Source: Candidatus Woesearchaeota archaeon (GTDB taxonomy: Archaea > Nanobdellota > Nanobdellia > Woesearchaeales > UBA583). Taken from it: a stretch of 48,698 bases of DNA. A model generated the notes under the pieces. The model was given only the letters and a program-made list of their open reading frames with translations. It made no database searches and was not told the DNA's origin. How positions within the stretch are numbered: position 1 is the first letter of the stretch; each line of letters starts with the position of its first letter. Location: the NCBI GenBank assembly GCA_027858315.1, contig JAQICV010000098.1:1-48698 (forward strand), given 5' to 3'. The translations under genes were made by a program, and so were the position numbers. Positions 7,870-15,355 of this stretch are shown piece after piece.

Positions 7870-8190
7870 ATGAAAATACCAAAAGAAATTAAAAGATATT
7901 GTCCAAAGTGTAAAATCCATACTACACAAAAGGTAAAAAACGAAAAAAATAGAGGAAAAAACAAAACACATCCTCTAACTAGATTCTCCAAAACTAGAAT
8001 GCTTCTAAGAGGTTTAGTTGGTGGAATGGGTAATGATAATAAATTATCTAAAGGTGCACAAGGTGGTTGGAAGAGATTCAATAAGAAACACTCCAAAAAA
8101 ACTGATTTAAGATACGCATGTACTGTATGTAAAAAGACTAACCTTTCCTCAAGCTCAGGAACTAGAACTAAAAAAGTTCAAATCGAATAA
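7870..8190 (+). CDS. rpl44e: large-subunit ribosomal protein eL42 (L44e)
   Basis: eL42 binds the large ribosomal subunit near the E site. The product has 106 residues, slightly longer than the usual 90-100. It begins MKIPKEIKRYCPKC, carries a zinc ribbon from C11/C14 and C84/C87, contains the conserved KKTDLRYACTVCKKT, and ends in a basic strand KKVQIE, all family hallmarks. The middle is Gly/Lys rich as expected for an rRNA-binding extension. In many archaea rps27e follows; here ABCE1 follows instead, under its own promoter. Confidence 0.95.
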   Translation: MKIPKEIKRYCPKCKIHTTQKVKNEKNRGKNKTHPLTRFSKTRMLLRGLVGGMGNDNKLSKGAQGGWKRFNKKHSKKTDLRYACTVCKKTNLSSSSGTRTKKVQIE

Positions 8191-8233
8191 ATATTTTTCA
8201 AATTCTTTTTAAACTCAGATAACAATTCGAAGA

Positions 8234-8283
8234 ATTTTAAATGAGCACCGAACGAACCAAAGTGAGTGACTGTGTAAAAATTC
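8234..8283 (+). terminator. possible terminator structure after eL42
   Basis: The segment GAATTTT near 8234 can pair with AAAAATTC near 8276-8283, enclosing about 35 nt that are less AT-rich than the surroundings. It could be a terminator or structured 3' UTR for rpl44e. The pairing is modest. Confidence 0.3.
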
Positions 8284-8328
8284 AAAAAACTTTATAAAAA
8301 TCACAACTTTCTTTTAAATTAGATTAAA

Positions 8329-10092
8329 ATGGTAAGACTTGCAATTGTAGAAAAGGAAAAATGTAAACCAGACCTTTGTGGTTGGCTCTGTGAAAAAAAA
8401 TGTCCTGTGAATATGACTGACTCTAATTGTATTTATGAAGGTCCAACAGGAAAAGCAGCAATTGACGAAATACTTTGTACGGGATGTGGAATTTGTCCAA
8501 AAATTTGTCCATTTCATGCCCTAACAATCATTAATCTTCCATCTGCTCTAGACAAACCACCAATTAATCAATATGGTAAAAATGGATTTAGAATCTTTGA
8601 CCTACCTATTATTCAAGAAGATTCAATTACAGGAATCATAGGAAGAAATGGTATAGGAAAATCAACAGTAATCAATACTCTTGCAAATACAATAAAAGCA
8701 AACTTTGGAGATATAGAAAATCTCATCGAAAATGATGAAGATTATTTTAAAAAATTAAAAACTATATTTAAAGGAACTGTCTTACAAAATTATTTTGAAA
8801 AATTAGAAAAAAAAGAAATAAAAGTAGCATACAAACCACAACAAATAATTAGTATTCCTCAAATGTTCAAAGGAGAAGTTAGAACTCTCTTTAAAAAAAT
8901 AACAAAAAATGAAAAATTAATTGAAGAAATTGCTACAAGATTAAATATTATAAAAATTCTTGACAGAGACATATCCGTTCTATCTGGCGGAGAACTTCAA
9001 AGAGTAGCAATTGAAGCTGCACTTCTAAAAGAAGGAGCAAATTTTTTCGTATTTGATGAAATTACAAATTATTTAGACATATACGAAAGATTAAACTCTT
9101 CAAGATTAATCAAGGAATCTGTTGAAGGAAAAACTGCACTTCTAGTAGAACACGACTTAGTAGTTTTAGATTATCTAGTAGATTACATCCATATCATGTA
9201 TGGACAACCTAGCGCATATGGAACACTTACAGGAATCAAATCTGCAAAAGCAGGTATAAATTCATATCTTGAAGGATTCTCAAAAGAAGAAAATGTAAGA
9301 TTCAGAGACAAACCAATAACATTTGAAAAAGAATCTGTAACTGAATCTAAAAGAATTGACTTACTTGCAGCTTGGGAAAAAAATAAAGTTGAAGTAGGAA
9401 CTTTTAAATTAAATGTTGAAAGTGGAGATATAAAAAAAGGAGAAGTTATGGGAATCATTGGAAGAAATGCTCTAGGAAAATCAACATTTGTTAAAAATCT
9501 TGTTGATAATGGTCTTGGTGATGAAATAGTTATATCATACAAACCTCAACTAATCCCATTAAATAACAATCTAGTTTCAGAAGAACTATGTCAATTTCCA
9601 AACTACACAGATACATTCTACCAAGTATATGTTCTAGAACCTTTAAGTATTGAACCACTAATTGAAAAAAAAATATCTTCATTATCTGGAGGAGAACTTC
9701 AAAGGTATGCAATTGCAAGATGTCTTATTGAAGATGCAAACCTTTACTTATTAGATGAACCTACAGCATTTTTAGACATAGAAGATAGACTAAAAATTGC
9801 TAAAATGATTAAAAATTTCATATCTTTAAAAACAAAAAGTGCATTCATTATTGATCATGATTTAGTATTCATGGATTACCTTTCAGACAAACTAATTGTA
9901 TTCCAAGGAGACCCAAGTATTCAAGGTAATGCACTAACTCCTCTATCAATGAGAGATGGAATGAATCTATTCCTGAAAGATTTAAACCTAACATTTAGAA
10001 GAGATGACGCAAATAAAAGACCAAGAGTAAATAAATCTGGCTCAGTTAAAGATCAAGAACAAAAAAAAATCGGCGAATATTATTACGCATGA
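8329..10092 (+). CDS. ribosome recycling factor ABCE1 (RLI)
   Basis: ABCE1 is a soluble ABC ATPase that splits ribosomes after termination together with aRF1 or Pelota. The 587-residue protein has two N-terminal 4Fe-4S clusters (C12/C17/C21/C25 with C50/C53/C56/C60), then nucleotide-binding domain 1 with Walker A GRNGIGKST (105-113), signature LSGGELQR and Walker B VFDEITNYLD, and domain 2 with GRNALGKST, LSGGELQR and LLDEPTAFLD. There are no membrane segments. All motifs are intact; the first Walker B loop has DEITNYLD rather than the more common DEPSSYLD. The TATA box tttataaaa (8291-8299) lies about 35 nt before ATG, so a short leader is likely. Confidence 0.98.
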   Translation: MVRLAIVEKEKCKPDLCGWLCEKKCPVNMTDSNCIYEGPTGKAAIDEILCTGCGICPKICPFHALTIINLPSALDKPPINQYGKNGFRIFDLPIIQEDSITGIIGRNGIGKSTVINTLANTIKANFGDIENLIENDEDYFKKLKTIFKGTVLQNYFEKLEKKEIKVAYKPQQIISIPQMFKGEVRTLFKKITKNEKLIEEIATRLNIIKILDRDISVLSGGELQRVAIEAALLKEGANFFVFDEITNYLDIYERLNSSRLIKESVEGKTALLVEHDLVVLDYLVDYIHIMYGQPSAYGTLTGIKSAKAGINSYLEGFSKEENVRFRDKPITFEKESVTESKRIDLLAAWEKNKVEVGTFKLNVESGDIKKGEVMGIIGRNALGKSTFVKNLVDNGLGDEIVISYKPQLIPLNNNLVSEELCQFPNYTDTFYQVYVLEPLSIEPLIEKKISSLSGGELQRYAIARCLIEDANLYLLDEPTAFLDIEDRLKIAKMIKNFISLKTKSAFIIDHDLVFMDYLSDKLIVFQGDPSIQGNALTPLSMRDGMNLFLKDLNLTFRRDDANKRPRVNKSGSVKDQEQKKIGEYYYA

Positions 10093-10108
10093 AATTTTTA
10101 ATTTCATG
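10088..10108 (+). terminator. perfect hairpin overlapping the ABCE1 stop codon
   Basis: The sequence CATGAAATT-TTT-AATTTCATG forms a 9-bp stem with a 3-nt loop and spans the TGA stop. A closely related palindrome (TGAAATTTTTAATTTCA core) occurs at 33122-33138. No long U-run follows, so it may act as a 3'-end stabiliser rather than a classical terminator. Confidence 0.45.
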
Positions 10109-10173
10109 TGAGCCAAAAATATTTAAATATAATTAATAATAAAATTTATATATTAATCTATGAATAAATAAAT

Positions 10174-10884
10174 ATGAAAGTTGACCAAACTCTATTTAAA
10201 TATTTTAAAGAAAGTTTATCAAAAGGACATACAATTGATCAATTAAAAAAAAGCTGTCTTGAACAAGGTTATATTGAAAATGACATTAATATTATAATTT
10301 CCGAGATTAATTCTGAAAAAAAAACATCTGAATTTTTATCATTTAAACTTTTTTTAGTTCCAACCTTAATAATTACTTTAATTTTAGTAATTTTAATTTT
10401 TTTAAAAAGCAATATCCCAATATTAAGAATATTTTACTTATTATCAATAATAATTACATTCATATTTTTATTTAAATCATTTTGGAAGAAAAAATATATT
10501 TTACCAAAAGATTTTTTTATTAGTTCTCTAATTTTTAATTTTGTTATAATTCCTATTTACTTATCATTAATACATTTTGGTTTATTATATTTAGATAATT
10601 TTTACTTATTAAAATCACAGATAAGCATAGTTTCACCTGAAACAAACCGATTCATGATTATAATTTTTAATAGTTTATTTGTAATATACTCTACAATTAT
10701 ATCTTTATTTTTCACAAAAAATATATTTTATATCTTATCAAAAAAAACAATTAATAAAACTGGATTATATCTATTAAATCTTTTATTATTTATTTTCTCA
10801 TCCTTCATATTTTTTATTATTTCTATAAATATTTGGAAAATAATATCAAATCTACTATTTGGTTTTTTTGGAAATTATGTATAA
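10174..10884 (+). CDS. polytopic membrane protein with short cytoplasmic N-terminal helical domain
   Basis: I do not recognise a named family. Residues 1-50 (FKYFKESLSKGHTIDQLKKSCLEQGY then a second helix) look like a small helix-turn-helix-like bundle that often precedes membrane segments in DPANN proteins. From about residue 53 the 236-residue protein is almost entirely hydrophobic, with roughly five transmembrane helices separated by short basic loops. There is no signal peptide or Cys pair. It is flanked by convergent gene 10905 and sits 80 nt after ABCE1, which has the same orientation. Function unknown. Confidence 0.65.
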   Translation: MKVDQTLFKYFKESLSKGHTIDQLKKSCLEQGYIENDINIIISEINSEKKTSEFLSFKLFLVPTLIITLILVILIFLKSNIPILRIFYLLSIIITFIFLFKSFWKKKYILPKDFFISSLIFNFVIIPIYLSLIHFGLLYLDNFYLLKSQISIVSPETNRFMIIIFNSLFVIYSTIISLFFTKNIFYILSKKTINKTGLYLLNLLLFIFSSFIFFIISINIWKIISNLLFGFFGNYV

Positions 10885-10904
10885 AATAAAAAAATAATTT
10901 AATC

Positions 10905-11375
10905 TTACTTCTTCTTAGAAGTTGTTTTCTTAGGAGAAGCTTTCTTAGCTGGAGCCTTTTTCACTGCGGCTTTCTTAACTGGCGCCTTCTTTGCTGGAGC
11001 CTTCTTCACTGCAGCCTTTTTAGCTGGAGCTTTTTTTGCAACTACCTTAGTAGGTTTTTTCTCAGCAACTGTTTTTTTAGCAGGAGCTTTCTTCTTTGTA
11101 GCAGCTTTAGCTTCAAAATTTACTGCATTCTCTCTAACTGCCCTTTCAATATCCCTTTTAGTAATTTTATCAATACCTTTACCTTTAGAAGAATATCCAA
11201 GAAAACTAAAAAACGGACAAAACCCAATAAATCCAGTAATCAAAAAAATTATACCAAACAAATATGCAACAAAAGCATAATACGGTGTTGCATAATAGTA
11301 ACCAACAATAAATAATATTAAAGCAATCACTACCCTTAAAAACATCTCAGTTCTTCCTATATTTTTATTATACAT
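10905..11375 (-). CDS. DUF2892-type membrane protein with a histone-H1-like Lys/Ala/Pro tail
   Basis: Residues 1-62 match the small two-helix DUF2892 (YgaP-like) membrane domain: an N-terminal IGRTEMFLR segment, two hydrophobic helices, and GFCPFFSFLG with the typical Cys. After a linker (about 65-90) residues 95-156 consist of repeated KKAPAKK and VKKAPAKKA units, a highly basic disordered tail like that of histone H1 or bacterial Hc1/AlgP. The TATA box (atatttataaagc on the complement) is about 27 nt before ATG. A basic tail on an inner-membrane anchor could bind DNA, RNA or phospholipid; that is inference. The repeats are in frame and well preserved. Confidence 0.8.
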   Translation of the reverse strand: MYNKNIGRTEMFLRVVIALILFIVGYYYATPYYAFVAYLFGIIFLITGFIGFCPFFSFLGYSSKGKGIDKITKRDIERAVRENAVNFEAKAATKKKAPAKKTVAEKKPTKVVAKKAPAKKAAVKKAPAKKAPVKKAAVKKAPAKKASPKKTTSKKK

Positions 11376-11426
11376 GAAAAATTATTGTCTTTAAGCTTTA
11401 TAAATATTTCTAAGAATATCTAAAAA

Positions 11427-12122
11427 TCATTTAACTTGTTTAATATAATCTTTAGTATCATCAGCTTTAACTTCTTTTTTCATCTTAAATTTTTTAAAAT
11501 ATTTGTTCCTTTTTTTATGCAAATAAAGACCATAAGCCAAACCAAAAAACATTCCAATCATATGTGCAAAATTTGCAACTCCAGTATCATAAAATAATCC
11601 AAAAAAATCAAGAGCAAACCATAAAATACCTAAAACCCATAATTTCATAGGAATTATAAAATAAAGTAATACTTTAGCTTGCGGATTAAGAACAATCAAT
11701 GCTCCAATAACACCCATTATCGCTCCAGATGCTCCTAAAAGTATTGAATTTGGAGCATAAAAAAAAATTGCAATAAAAGATACTAAAACACCAATAATCA
11801 AATACATTGAAATAAATTTTTTAGGACCAATCCTCCTTTCAAGAAAAGCTCCAAAAAAGAAAAGAGCAATCATATTATACAAAAGATGAGAAATACTTGC
11901 ATGCATGAAAACAGTAGTTAAAAGTGTCCATGGCTTTGAAAAAATAAGCGCTGGAACCAAAACTAAATTCTCAAAAATAAAAGGATAAATCTCACCTAAA
12001 ACAAACAATAAAACATTAATAGAAATCAAAGGTAAGATATAACTTATATTCATAGAAGATTTAATATTATCTTTTACAGAAACCTTTTTTTCAACATCAT
12101 CAATACTAACATACTCGACCAT
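11427..12122 (-). CDS. rhomboid-family intramembrane serine protease
   Basis: Rhomboids cleave membrane proteins within the bilayer. The 231-residue protein has six or so transmembrane helices. The catalytic serine is S132 in GASGAIMGV, and the catalytic histidine is H187 in NFAHMIGMFFGLAYG; the supporting motif HASISHLLYN (74-83) is also present. The N-terminal 25 residues and the C-terminal 30 are cytoplasmic and charged. A TATA box cttataaat (complement) is centred about 26 nt before ATG. The substrate is unknown. It lies directly upstream, on the same strand, of the DUF2892 protein, which has its own promoter. Confidence 0.92.
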   Translation of the reverse strand: MVEYVSIDDVEKKVSVKDNIKSSMNISYILPLISINVLLFVLGEIYPFIFENLVLVPALIFSKPWTLLTTVFMHASISHLLYNMIALFFFGAFLERRIGPKKFISMYLIIGVLVSFIAIFFYAPNSILLGASGAIMGVIGALIVLNPQAKVLLYFIIPMKLWVLGILWFALDFFGLFYDTGVANFAHMIGMFFGLAYGLYLHKKRNKYFKKFKMKKEVKADDTKDYIKQVK

Positions 12123-12163
12123 ATAACTAAATAAAAACTAAAGATTTATAAGAATTATTATTT

Positions 12164-12598
12164 TTATTCAAGAGTAGGGAAATCTTTCAAATGTGATTCT
12201 AAAAGCATTCTTCCTTTTGTCAAAGTTTTTCTATTTTCAATACCTCTAATAGGTATGTAACTATCAATTGTTTTTTTTAAATTTCTCATTTGAACATTCA
12301 ATAAAGCAGGATCACTACCAACTAAAGTTGAATGATGAAGTTTAATTTCTTTACAGTTCATTTCCAGATCCCTATAATCAAATTTACCCAATGAATTAAC
12401 CAAACTTAAAACATCCTTTCTTAAACTAATATAACCTACAGGAAAATTTTGTTTAGCAATGCAAATATTAGGATTAACATCACAACCCCAATCATCTGGT
12501 AAATCAGAATATTTATCATCTACTTTAGTATCATCTTTTCCAATATGTCTATAACTTTTCGGCACTCCTGCACCCATATAACTTTTTCTATTTTCCAT
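12164..12598 (-). CDS. uncharacterised 144-residue soluble protein
   Basis: I do not recognise a family. The protein is soluble, contains three Cys that are not in a metal-binding pattern, and opens with MENRKSYMGAGVPKSYRHIGKDD. The middle has alternating helices; the end reads KTLTKGRMLLESHLKDF. The start ATG has no TATA box within 40 nt; the nearest one is near 12790, with a hairpin plus U-run between them. This gene may therefore be expressed only by readthrough of a structured leader, or an RNA gene lies between. Expression is uncertain. Confidence 0.5.
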   Translation of the reverse strand: MENRKSYMGAGVPKSYRHIGKDDTKVDDKYSDLPDDWGCDVNPNICIAKQNFPVGYISLRKDVLSLVNSLGKFDYRDLEMNCKEIKLHHSTLVGSDPALLNVQMRNLKKTIDSYIPIRGIENRKTLTKGRMLLESHLKDFPTLE

Positions 12599-12639
12599 TT
12601 TTTAAATTTTTCACATCTTTGGCAAATAGAACTCTGTTA

Positions 12640-12770
12640 ACTAGAAAAAATCAAGCCAACAAAATTCCAAATGTTAGCTTGGTTAATAAAATAACCCTTT
12701 AATAAAAACCTCTATGACATCATCAAATACATCAAGATTAGACTTTATTAAAACCACAAAGTTAAATTAC
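12640..12770 (-). ncRNA. candidate small RNA or attenuating leader
   Basis: On the complement a TATA-like atatttatatac (about 12784-12795) predicts initiation near 12765. Downstream, TTTAATAAA and TTTATTAAA can pair as a perfect 9-bp stem, followed by a 9-bp hairpin (12652-12660 with 12673-12681, one G-U pair) and then an ATTTTTT run, the form of an intrinsic terminator. No coding frame of useful length exists. It could be a stand-alone RNA or a leader controlling the 144-residue gene. Confidence 0.35.
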
Positions 12771-12826
12771 ATCAAAGAAGTATATAAATATTGTCAATAT
12801 GTGTTAAAAAAATACACTATATATTA

Positions 12827-13567
12827 TTAAATATTATCGGAATCAACAACATAAGAATAACTAATTTGAGAACTAGAATTTTTGAAAAGATTCTCATTTA
12901 AAATCTTCGAAATTCCTTCAACATGACCCGCTCCCATAACAGCAATAATTATTCCTTCATGTTTATCTTTTAGTGTCATTAATTTTTTAGCCATATATTT
13001 ATTTCTATCATCAATTAAAATTTTGTATAGATCCGGAGTTCTCTTCTCTAAAACTTCAATCATTTTAATAACTACATCTTCATCAGGAACACTTTTCAAA
13101 TCAAAATCAAGTAAATCCTTCTCTTCTTTTTTTGCAGGTCTCATAATACTTCCAAATAAAGATAATTTTTTGAAAAAAGAAAGTTTAGACATTTTTTTCA
13201 GAGTAACTTTAATATTAATATCTATTAAAGCAACAGGAATTTTATTATCTCTTGCAAAAATATAAGCTCCCTTCATATCAACACCAGGATCAACTCCAAG
13301 CTTTGTTCCAACTTTTTTTTGAACATAACCAGCAACTCTTGCAAAAACATAACCAAAAGCACCTAACTCAGAAATAGCGCTATAGCTCTTCTTAGCCTTT
13401 TTCTTATCATCTCCTTCACTCATCAAAGCTCTAAACCTAGGGGTATCAAGCTCCAAAGCTACAACTTCAGGAGCATATTTAGTAATTGTATCTTCTATCT
13501 CTTTAATAGAATTCTCTGCCACATGCGAAGTTCCTATCAAAACAATTCTATCGACAATTTTTATCAT
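12827..13567 (-). CDS. TraB/PrgY-family protein (TIKI-like fold), soluble domain only
   Basis: TraB-family proteins share the TIKI/EreA-like fold with conserved His/Glu residues and are suspected metal-dependent peptidases. Motifs visible in the 246 residues: GTSHVA (12-17), LELDTPRF around 39-45, DDRNKYMAKKL near 186-196 and MGAGHVEGI (211-219). Many archaeal homologues are about 400 residues with a C-terminal membrane bundle; that part is missing here, leaving the catalytic domain. The frame is intact and the end is natural. A TATA box ttataaaat (complement) is about 27 nt before ATG. Substrate unknown. Confidence 0.85.
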   Translation of the reverse strand: MIKIVDRIVLIGTSHVAENSIKEIEDTITKYAPEVVALELDTPRFRALMSEGDDKKKAKKSYSAISELGAFGYVFARVAGYVQKKVGTKLGVDPGVDMKGAYIFARDNKIPVALIDINIKVTLKKMSKLSFFKKLSLFGSIMRPAKKEEKDLLDFDLKSVPDEDVVIKMIEVLEKRTPDLYKILIDDRNKYMAKKLMTLKDKHEGIIIAVMGAGHVEGISKILNENLFKNSSSQISYSYVVDSDNI

Positions 13568-13722
13568 AAAAAACTATTACACAAACTACTTTATAAAATT
13601 AGCTAAAATGTATATAATCTTAAATTTAATAATAATTAAAATTAAAATTATTAAACAACATTTAAAATCACAATATAAAAGCCATAAAGGTAATTTTTAA
13701 TCGATGCACAAAAAACTTTATA

Positions 13723-13731
13723 AAGCAAAGT
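13723..13731 (+). promoter_or_regulatory. TATA box for the tRNA-Asn / tRNA-Ile(GAU) unit
   Basis: The sequence ctttataaag lies about 22-25 nt upstream of the tRNA-Asn 5' end, fitting initiation at or very near the mature tRNA start. Confidence 0.6.
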
Positions 13732-13747
13732 TAAGTTCTATTTTTAT

Positions 13748-13820
13748 GCCTTATTAGCTCAGTAGGTAGAGCGCACGACTGTTAATCGTGAAGTCGCAGG
13801 TTCGAGCCCTGCATAAGGCG
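13748..13820 (+). tRNA. tRNA-Asn (anticodon GUU)
   Basis: A 73-nt cloverleaf with acceptor stem GCCTTAT/ATAAGGC and discriminator G. The anticodon stem CACGA/TCGTG carries loop CTGTTAA, anticodon GTT. The T arm is GCAGG-TTCGAGC-CCTGC. CCA is not encoded. A hairpin element follows 5 nt later. Confidence 0.95.
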
Positions 13821-13825
13821 CTTAA

Positions 13826-13851
13826 GGTATGTTCTCTTCGGAGAAATGACC
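13826..13851 (+). other. post-tRNA hairpin element, copy 2
   Basis: Same architecture as the element at 7331: outer GGT/ACC, a symmetrical 3x3 internal loop (ATG opposite ATG), and an inner stem TTCTC/GAGAA capped by a TTCG tetraloop closed by C-G, which is exceptionally stable. Compared with copy 1, the inner stem differs by compensatory changes (TTCCCT/AGGGAA against TTCTC/GAGAA), which supports a selected RNA structure. It lies between tRNA-Asn and tRNA-Ile(GAU), so it cannot simply be the end of the unit unless the second tRNA has another promoter. Confidence 0.6.
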
Positions 13852-13860
13852 TTTCCTTTT

Positions 13861-13935
13861 GTCCCGTTAGTTCAGCCCGGTTAGAATGCTCGACTGATAA
13901 TCGAGTGGTCCGCAGTTCAAATCTGCGACGGGACA
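13861..13935 (+). tRNA. tRNA-Ile (anticodon GAU)
   Basis: A 75-nt cloverleaf with acceptor stem GTCCCGT/ACGGGAC and discriminator A. The anticodon stem CTCGA/TCGAG carries loop CTGATAA, anticodon GAT, reading AUU and AUC. The T arm is CGCAG-TTCAAAT-CTGCG. CCA is not encoded. Its last bases are repeated directly about 90 nt downstream. Confidence 0.95.
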
Positions 13936-14032
13936 TTTATTCTTAAAGATTTGTAAAAGTTCAAACTATTTTAACGAAGTTAAAATTGACCAGAAATCTT
14001 TGATTTCTAGTTTCTGCGACGGGACATTTATT
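13922..14032 (+). repeat. 20-bp direct repeat of the tRNA-Ile(GAU) 3' end
   Basis: The 20 bases at 13922-13941 (T-arm 3' strand, acceptor 3' strand and 6 flanking bases) recur exactly at 14013-14032. The 71 bp between contain two perfect hairpins (ATTTTAAC-GAA-GTTAAAAT near 13969-13987, and AGAAATC-TTT-GATTTCT near 13992-14008). A tRNA 3' end repeated downstream is the usual footprint of site-specific integration or excision, but no integrase is present. Confidence 0.8.
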
Positions 14033-14119
14033 TTTCTAAAATTACATAATCCAAACCTAAAATTTCACTACAACAATTCCTTTTATAAATCAATTAATCT
14101 TATTCTTATATAGATAAAC

Positions 14120-15352
14120 ATGAAATTCACTGATTTTAACTTAAGAGAAGAACTAATTAAAGCACTAGACGATTTAGAATATATTAAGCCTACAACAATT
14201 CAAGAAAAAACAATTCCTTCAATTCTAGAAGGAAAAGACTTACTAGGCATTGCGCATACAGGAACAGGTAAGACTGCAGCGTTCGCCCTACCTATTTTAA
14301 ACTCATTTCTAGAACAGAAAAAGGAATCTAGGAGTAAATACCCTAGAGCATTAATTTTAGCGCCAACTAGAGAACTATGTGCGCAAATCAAAGAGAACCT
14401 AAATTTCTATTCAAAATACACAAAAATCAAATCCATAGTAACTTATGGAGGAGTTGCACATGAACCTCAAATTGAAGCACTGCAAGAGAAACAAGACATT
14501 TTAGTTGCAACACCAGGTAGGTTATTAAACCTACTAAAAGAAAAAAATGTATTCTTAGATGATATCGAATTTTTCGTTCTTGATGAAGCTGACAATCTAA
14601 TAGAGATGGGACTTCAAGCTGACCTGAAAAATATCATGAAAAAAATCTCAAGAAAAAGACAAAATCTATTCTTCTCAGCAACTATGAATAAAGAAATCAA
14701 ACTAATAGCAAACGAACTTTTAAACAATCCTGTTAAAGCAGAAATTGAAGCTGAAGAAATTGACATAAAATTAATTCAGCAAAATGTCCAATTCATGTTA
14801 AAAGAAAACAAAATAAAATCTCTATTAAACTTACTTAACAGAAAAGAAGTAAAATATGTAATTCTATTCGCAAATTCTAGGTCAGTAGTAGATGACCTAA
14901 TCAGGTCGCTTACTAAAAACAACATCAAAGCAGAAGCGCTCCACTCAGGAAAATCAAATGTACACAGAGAAAAAGTAATTAGACACATCAAATTCAAAGA
15001 AACTAAAATTGTAGTTGCAACAGACTTAGCATCCAGAGGACTAGACCTTCAAGACATGACTCATGTAATCAATTTTGAAATTCCTAAAGACTTTGAAACT
15101 TATGTACACAGAATTGGAAGAATTGGAAGGATGGGAAAACAAGGTGCAGCATTCTCATTATGTTCTTTACATGAAAGAAAAAAATTCAAAGAAATTGAAA
15201 AACAAAATAAATATCCTCTAAAAATTGACATGCATGAATTTCATAGCAACCTAGTAAAAACAGATGGTGGAAATAAAGATAAAGCAACTCACCACAAAGC
15301 TAGACCAAAAAAAAAAGGAAGCACATACAGTAACAGAAAAGGTAAAAGATAA
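14120..15352 (+). CDS. DEAD-box RNA helicase
   Basis: ATP-dependent RNA helicase of 410 residues, with the full motif set: Q motif with F6 and Q28, Walker A AHTGTGKT (45-52), PTREL (82-86), TPGRL (131-135), DEAD (155-158), SAT (186-188), then in the second RecA domain VATDLASRGLD and YVHRIGRIGRMG. The C-terminus is a short basic tail (KARPKKKGSTYSNRKGKR). It probably acts in rRNA maturation or RNA turnover at low-structure cost, as for other archaeal DeaD-like proteins; that role is inferred. A TATA box tttataaat (14082-14090) is about 34 nt before ATG. Confidence 0.95.
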   Translation: MKFTDFNLREELIKALDDLEYIKPTTIQEKTIPSILEGKDLLGIAHTGTGKTAAFALPILNSFLEQKKESRSKYPRALILAPTRELCAQIKENLNFYSKYTKIKSIVTYGGVAHEPQIEALQEKQDILVATPGRLLNLLKEKNVFLDDIEFFVLDEADNLIEMGLQADLKNIMKKISRKRQNLFFSATMNKEIKLIANELLNNPVKAEIEAEEIDIKLIQQNVQFMLKENKIKSLLNLLNRKEVKYVILFANSRSVVDDLIRSLTKNNIKAEALHSGKSNVHREKVIRHIKFKETKIVVATDLASRGLDLQDMTHVINFEIPKDFETYVHRIGRIGRMGKQGAAFSLCSLHERKKFKEIEKQNKYPLKIDMHEFHSNLVKTDGGNKDKATHHKARPKKKGSTYSNRKGKR

Positions 15353-15355
15353 ATC

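Noticed and set aside
7331-13851. Post-tRNA hairpins as kink-turns for L7Ae
   Set aside because: The internal loop is a symmetrical 3x3 loop without the one-sided 3-nt bulge and ordered tandem G-A pairs of a k-turn.
7754-13866. Shared CCTTTTGTCCC at about 7763 and 13855 as a tRNA remnant
   Set aside because: Only 11 bases agree, and the sequence after 7773 does not continue as tRNA-Ile.
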